DNA from: Limnoperna fortunei
Taxonomy: Eukaryota > Mollusca > Bivalvia > Mytilida > Modiolidae
Length of the DNA stretch: 64,000 nucleotides
Direction of reading: 5' to 3'
Assembly (NCBI GenBank): GCA_944474755.1
Contig: OX104114.1
Coordinates: forward strand, 45,759,070 to 45,823,069
The translations under genes were made by a program, and so were the position numbers. The first letter of the stretch is position 1; each line of letters starts with the position of its first letter. Below the pieces are notes generated by a model. It made no database searches. It was not told where the DNA came from and was given only the letters and a program-made list of their open reading frames with translations. Positions 57,501 through 64,000 of this stretch are shown in pieces.

Positions 57501-60500
57501 ATACGATCCGTTTGGTCAAAAGAACAAAGTAAAAGAATTCAGCTAAATTGAAAACAGAAAAAGAATGTACTGTAGATTCATTGCTGTATACCAATTGTTG
57601 TGGTTAAGAAAATGTTGCTGTTTTGAAGGAACTCATTTTCATGGTCCTATTACTTCCTCTTATTATAGTTACTGCCAAATTGTAGTTCGTTGACCAATTT
57701 ATTTCTTGGTTTACTTATATCCACTAAAAATTGGTATTACACAAATAATTTTATAACATCGCTATACATATCAAATAATTATATTACTTGTCGATATTTC
57801 TTTTTACTTGCTCGGTGATATTCATGTTTTTTAGAAATGCAATTAAAACAACAAGTTTTGCTAACCAGTTTGTTTTTTATGACGATGTACCAAATAACTG
57901 GGATGCCTGGGATGTCAACCATTTTCACTTGGAATCAAGGTATGTATTATGTATATGCATGGTAAGCAGTACCTGAATTACAAAGAGCATAATGTGTGCT
58001 CTATTTTATGTAAAATAAGCCTCTACCAGACGCCCATATTCAGACAACTCTACAAAAAACCCAAGGATTACTTTATAAGATTGCTTTATTTATTCTGCAA
58101 CATGCATACAATAAAAAACAATTTCCCTTTGACACATACCACAATCTTTAACCAACCTTTTAATGTGTACAATTGCATTCCGAACATACTTTATTCTTCT
58201 CCGAATCACAAATTTACCGTTATGATGTATATTCGAAATTTAATTTTTTAACAACTCGTACAACAACGAGATTCATTTATTTATTGGTAAACGCGTTTTG
58301 GTAGGGGACGTTGTGACCTGCAAGCGAATTAGCCTGCGCAGTCTTTTGCAGACGCCCTTTGTTGCGTATTCAAAATGCTTTATTTATTAAGGTTTCTAAT
58401 TTTGTACAAATCAAAAACGCATTACACGTTCTTATAGCTTAGGAAAATTAAAACAAGCATCAAAAGTCTTCATTCATAACCGAAGATAGTTTAAGGTTTG
58501 AAGTAAACCCACGAAAATAGCTGCGTATGGTTATTTTTGTTTTTCTGATCTATGCTTGAAAAAATGTGTGAAATAATTCCATGATAAAGAACCCAGCACA
58601 AGCCTTGTAGCTATTTAATTGTTGTTGATGTGTTTTCTATCTCCCGTTTGATTTTCAGAACGGAAATAAACAAAGTTCTCCAAGAAGCTGTAATAACAGA
58701 AAATGGTCCCTTACGTGTGTCTGTATCGGTAATCCTGTTTTATATATAACTTGCTCTGTTTATTGCATTATGTACATAATAATGTTACAGTTACTATTGT
58801 AAAGGCGGACAGTATACAGATTAATATGCTTACATAGAATAATATGTTGTGTTAACTTCTATGATATGCGGATAACCTTACGTTCTATGGCTATATTATA
58901 GCAACCCTCCAAATTATATTCCAAGATATCTACCCACTCATAGATAGCGATAAAACCAAAAAAAAATATTTAAACTCCAAAAAAATATTCTAAAATGTTT
59001 AAAATGTAGAGCTTATATCATTAAATTCTAAAACCATTTACCAAATAAATATATCAAATATGTCTTCCTTGTTGATCTAATTCAACGTTTTAAAAATCTA
59101 TTAACATTTCTAAAGTGTGGATATCGATGATCTGATTATTAATTTATCAAACGTAAAGATTTTACAATTTACAGTTAAACTTATGCTTTGTTAACAATCA
59201 TCACTAAATTATAAATGAACATTCCACAGAAAATTATGGATATTAATAAGTATATGAACATTAATTTGTTCTCTTCGATAAAGGACTTTTTCTGGTTAAC
59301 TCATTTAATATTGATAAACATAATTGCATGCATGTTTGCTAAATTTGAAGTTACAGTTTCAGCTACGAATATCGGACAAGAGTATAATTTCTCAGATTAT
59401 CAGCTTAGACGCCAACTGTCCTTACTTAAAGTTTAATACTACTGTCAGTACAAGAAGAAATATATATTATACGTTAAAAAAGTTCAATATGATTACTTAC
59501 GACAGCTTTCAAGAATTCAATTATAACACTAATTATATTTGTATTTAAAATATTGAAAATATTGAGATGTTTGTAGAAACGTCAACCGAAATAAATATAA
59601 ATATTTTACTTTTTTTTCCTTTACTACTAATTGTTTGAGAACTTTCATATTTTGGCCTTTGCCATGAGACGCGTTACCACAGATTATAAATAAAGTTAAT
59701 TAAAACATTAATTAACTTCAATGTTATTTCCTAAAATTTGAGGAACCTTCAAGTGTCGTTGTACAATTTGGTTTTAGGTACATTGGTTCGAAGCTCGACA
59801 ATTTTTAAAAGTGGAATTTCCTGTCACCATTCGCTCGGACGAGGCAGCATTTGATATACCATTTGGGTTTCTTAAGAGAACAACAAGACCGAATACTTCG
59901 TGGGACTGGAGCAAATTTGAGGCAGTTAAAATACCAATTTTTTTATCAAATATGTGGATACTTTTCAAATCAATTTTTATCAGAAATAACTGTTAAATTA
60001 CCAAATACTGTTGGATTTTTCTTGTAGTAGTACAATTTGATCAAGTGTTATTTCAAATTTTAATAAAACTAAAAGTCTATTCAATTTCATGACTCAATAT
60101 AGCAATTACTTTACCTAATCAATATTTAGTTTTATTAATCAAGGCACAACAATCTTGAGCTCGTCTATTAAGTACAGTAATTGTATTGTATAACAAGAAA
60201 TGTATGCACATTAATTAATTAATATGTTGAACCTTACATTGTTATGTAAAACGACACTGTAAAGAAATAAGTACAGTAAAATTTAAAATGATGAAGAAGA
60301 CATTCCAATTTTAAATTACGTAGGTGTGTGGTCATAAATGGGTAGATATATCAGAATATGATTGGGGAGTTGCTATTATCAACGACTCCAAATATGGCCA
60401 TATGATAGAGCATGACGTCATCCGCCTTTCATTGTAAGTAAACAAAACCAGAATATTCTATGTAAACATGTTTATTGTTTATTTTTAAAATCTACATTGT

Positions 60501-62862
60501 ACATTATTTCGACTAAAACACTTTGAATGAAATTTTATCTCAAATTTGTAATACCGACATATTTAACCGCGACAAACAGTATGTATTTCTTTGTATGTCT
60601 CTGTAATAATAGTGTTGATACAGAAGGCAGGTGCTCGCCAGAATGCGGTTATCTCAGTACACATCAGTATCAATCAGTCTTTGCTAGTAACATACTGGAA
60701 GGATTCCAGTGTTCGAACCACAGTTTGCCCAGTGCGTCTCTAGATGGCAGATAGTGGAGGCCTCTTCGTTGATGGTTCTAAGATTGAAATACGGAAACCC
60801 TAACCGTGAATTGTAGTTGGTAAATTATTTGAAGAATGCCCCGCTCCTTGCGCAATAAAGACCTATCTTATAGATTACTAACACCAGTAGGCTCATTAAA
60901 GCCACTTCAAAAGGTAAATTTTCCGCCACTACAAATTACTCCATACATTTTCAAGATGTGAGTTCTCCTATTAGATATATTATGCTATTTGAATATTTTA
61001 CTGTAGTATAAACTTTATTCTTAAACAGATTAAAGGCAGCAAAACAACCTGATCCTGAGGCTGACATGGGGATACACACGTTTTCATACGCAATTATGCC
61101 ACATACAGGTGATTTTTTTGCATCTTTCAAGTTCATTTGTTTCTGCATTATTTGTACATCGAGGCATATTATTTTTTCAACATATTAACAAAAATGAAAC
61201 AAAACTTGCATGTTGGTATTGACTATAAATTAAGATTTAGGTGACCTTGAATGATGTAAGAAATAATAATGTTAGATGGTTATGTTTATTAAACTGGGGT
61301 TCGACAATAGACATTTACTAGTCCACTTTTTTATGACGCATCTTCACCTGGCAATACTGATCTCAAAATATTATAGCATCACCACATATAGAGAAGAAAC
61401 TGCTGACCCGTCTGCAACACCTGAGTTTTTTATATTTGCTTTTGTTTTCTGTGTTTCCCCCAAAACACGATGTCTTTCGTTAATGATTCAAGTCTTGGTA
61501 TTGTGCGTTTGCCTCGGAAATATAATAAATTGCACAGATTTAATATCAATATATGAGGTCGAATATTATTTGACGTCAGGCAACATAAAATCTGCATAAT
61601 ATTCCCCCTACATTACAAGGTTTGTTTTTTATTTAAAAAAAAATATATATATGTCGTTTAACCTTGTCATATTTTACTGGAAAAAGTACGAAATATTACT
61701 ATCTAAAATATTGGTAAACATTTTGTTCTATTATTACGTTATTGATTTGACAGAATTCGACCGTTCGATATAAACCACTTATATTGAGTTCAATTTTGAT
61801 CCAGTACATTTGCGTATCCAAATCATAATGTAAAGTTTGTGAAATATATATTATGTCCTATGTTTTATTTGAAAAGTAAACAGGATTAAAGAAAACCAAG
61901 AAACCATTATTTTCTTGTACTGAAAACGTATTGTTTTACATATTATTTTATACAAATATAGTAACTAATTACGTTTTCTCTCTTTTCAGGGACCTTTCAG
62001 ACTTCCAATGTTCAAAGGCTGGCTTACAATTACAACTGTCCTTTATTGACTACAATATCCTATTGGAAGTCATCTCCAAAATGTTACATAGAAATTGCAC
62101 CATCTAATGTAATTTTAGGAACTCTCAAAATGGTCAGCTTTTTTTATCTTTAACATTCAAGATTACTAACAAACTAATTGCAAACATTGTGTTAAGTAAA
62201 ATACATTAAAGTGATATGAAACGGCGCCGTCATAAAAATCTAAAATTTAGCATGCTTAAAATTAGTTCTTGTTAATTTCACATAGCGAGAGGCAAGATAG
62301 ACAAAGAAGACAATCGTATTTCTCTTCTTTGCGCATGCAGATTTATGATGAACAGTTCTATCCCAACTACGTCGGTGGGCCTCAGTGACCGATGAAGTAA
62401 CTCATCTTTTTTATCATCATATAGTCGAGTTGCTAGTTCGAGCCTGACATCAGGGAAGGTTTGAAAGTCTTTAACCTAAATTGACAAGGATAGCCAGTTT
62501 TCTTTAAGAAGTTTGGGGATTTTTATGGGTAATCTCGCTTTTTTCCTCAATAAGAGATACCTTGATATAGCTACAAAATTTCTATAGCAAGCGTTAATCC
62601 CCATTTATAAAAAACAAACAAAACAACTATGTTTTTAAAATGTAAATTTTACAAGAAATTCAACAACCCTTACATAACTAGAGAATTTATCCATGCACAA
62701 AGTATCCTATCGATTAATATGAACACCAGGCGTAAACAACCTTACTATGTGTTGTTTTTAGAGTGAAGATAATACTTCGATGGTTGTTCGAGTCTATGAA
62801 GCTTTTGGTGGAAGAACTGAGGCTATTCTAAAATTTAATTTTTCTGTCAAGTCTGTAGTAAG
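51594..62862 (+). pseudogene. MAN2C1: Orphan C-terminal half of MAN2C1 in unit 3 (exons e13-e28, continuing past the window)
   Basis: Exons are 51594-51647, 51978-52104, 53200-53376, 54733-54763, 55141-55196, 55758-55908, 56420-56498, 57329-57420, 57835-57939, 58659-58728, 59351-59443, 59778-59921, 60324-60433, 61029-61108, 61990-62132 and 62762-62862. The last exon would lie near 64280, outside the window. There is no start exon or promoter of its own. e25 has Tyr as in unit 1, and e26 has Ile as in unit 2. All exon frames remain open apart from the shared e18/e19 phase problem, as expected of a very young copy or a duplicated assembly segment. Confidence 0.9.
52494..52551 (+). other. Hammerhead-ribozyme-like motif (unit 3 copy)
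   Basis: This is the third array copy, unchanged in the core and stems. Confidence 0.6.
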
Positions 62863-64000
62863 GTAAATAACTTGTTAATTTACCTTACTTTACATGTAAT
62901 AAACAGTTATTTCAAGATCAAGAAAAACTAAATGTAACACGCTCATATGTACCATTTGTTATGAAACGGAATATACCCGAGTTTATTTTGGGGATTGCAA
63001 TAATGAAACAATTATATATAAATCGCATCAAAGTCAAATATATGCGTCATATTCCAAAAATATACACTTTAACTGTCAGTTTAGTAAGCACTGACACTAT
63101 CTTACACGTAAACCTAATTTGGCTTAAACTTAAACCAGCAGGACAAAAGGAACTTTACCTATGTAATAAACAAGGCTTCACGATTCCAAAGGAACACAAA
63201 ACAGACAAAAATATTAAAAACCGACTTTTCATCTGTCCGTAACCATTTGCCGTCACATTTTTCTCGGCAATAATATATAATACAAAACTGAAATTTTGTC
63301 AGTAAGATTCATTTTCAGACCACTCCGTTTGCGAATTCCTGTTTAGACTTAATTTGTGCCTTTTGAAAATGGTATCGAAATTTTCCGGCCATTTGTCTCG
63401 TCAATTTCAAATGATACAATACTGATATACAATACAATATTGATATTTTGTCATTAGCTTTGTAAGGAAATTAAATATACATATGTATATTGCATATTAT
63501 TCTTATAGGTAAAAAAATATAAAGTAAAAAGGACAATTAAGGAATTGAGGAAAAAATAGGGTGATCACCACAAATAAAACTTTTGTTGAATAAAAGTGTT
63601 TTTAAACTAAACCATAATTAACCAGATAAAAAGTAATGACACGGGTACCATGAGAGATTAAGCTTTAATAGCCAATTAAAGTATATCTTTAATGTGCAGT
63701 AAATTTAATGATTGAAGAATAAATTGTACAGTATTTATCCAGGTTATAAACTGGTATTGTAAACAACATACAGCTGTAACTACTATTTAAGGTATCCGGA
63801 CCACAATTGACCACGTGATCATATTTGGTGTCCCGGATGTCCATTGTTTTTCAATGGAGCAGACCTCCGTAATGTTCGGCAAACATCGGAAATACTATTT
63901 GAGCAACTAATTTTTTTTTGGTCAAAACTGTTTACATTGACTACAAGTAAACCAATATATTTAATTTGTATCATTAATTAGCAATACCTTGATGCAGTAA

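Larger units (their letters stand above)
51328..64000 (+). repeat. Tandem array unit 3, cut by the window end
   Basis: Unit 3 is collinear with unit 2 at an offset of 20247, and 20243 after a 4-bp deletion near 61290. It reaches the last MAN2C1 intron when the window ends. Unit-specific bases seen are C at 55566 and C at 56112, where units 1 and 2 have T and A. At 52457, 55005 and the codon of 60394 it agrees with unit 1 against unit 2. At 54496, 61093 and the position matching 43613 it agrees with unit 2 against unit 1. Confidence 0.97.

Noticed and set aside
10785..64000. CRISPR-like or phage-like repeat array
   Set aside because: The repeat unit is 20 kb and contains intron-exon genes, with no short direct repeats and spacers.

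Overview
The window is animal nuclear DNA, most likely from a bivalve mollusc and plausibly a mytilid mussel. It is AT-rich and has short exons with GT/AG introns. It carries tRNA-derived SINEs with CAAA/CAAT tails, Tc1 and probable Penelope-like retroelement debris, and repeats holding a hammerhead-ribozyme-like core of a type I associate with mussel genomes. No bacterial, organellar or viral gene organisation is visible. The species assignment is inference.

The main gene is a plus-strand alpha-mannosidase of the cytosolic class 2C type (GH38, MAN2C1), which trims free oligosaccharides in the cytosol. It enters the window after its first exon(s) and runs to a stop at 23844-23846. I reconstructed 28 well-placed exons by splice phase and family similarity. 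The N-terminal and catalytic half (72-10576) is present once. It contains a local rearrangement. One exon is truncated and fused to a later exon, giving an in-frame TAG at 8339-8341. An intact copy of that exon lies out of order at 9818-9873. The exon expected between them is not found. As assembled, this gene cannot make the full enzyme.

From 10785 the sequence becomes a head-to-tail array of a ~20.3 kb unit: unit 1 is 10785-31080 (20296 bp), unit 2 is 31081-51327 (20247 bp), and unit 3 is 51328 to beyond 64000. Each complete unit carries the C-terminal 17 exons of MAN2C1, an intergenic region with two related SINE-like elements, a small intronless ankyrin-repeat gene with its own TATA box and poly(A) signal, a degenerate reverse transcriptase on the minus strand, and a ~1.3 kb tail. 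The units differ at about ten sites that I could find by eye, so they are either a very recent amplification or an assembly artefact. Units 2 and 3 hold MAN2C1 C-terminal halves without promoter, start codon or the catalytic half.

Other structures stand out. A perfect 49-bp inverted repeat occurs in unit 1 and has exactly one arm in unit 2. A second 55-bp inverted repeat (one mismatch) lies in a MAN2C1 intron. Hammerhead-like motifs lie in introns in both orientations. Two non-adjacent SINE-like copies share a 3' tail with the tRNA-SINEs. All remaining ORFs in the window look like chance frames in introns, repeats or intergenic DNA.
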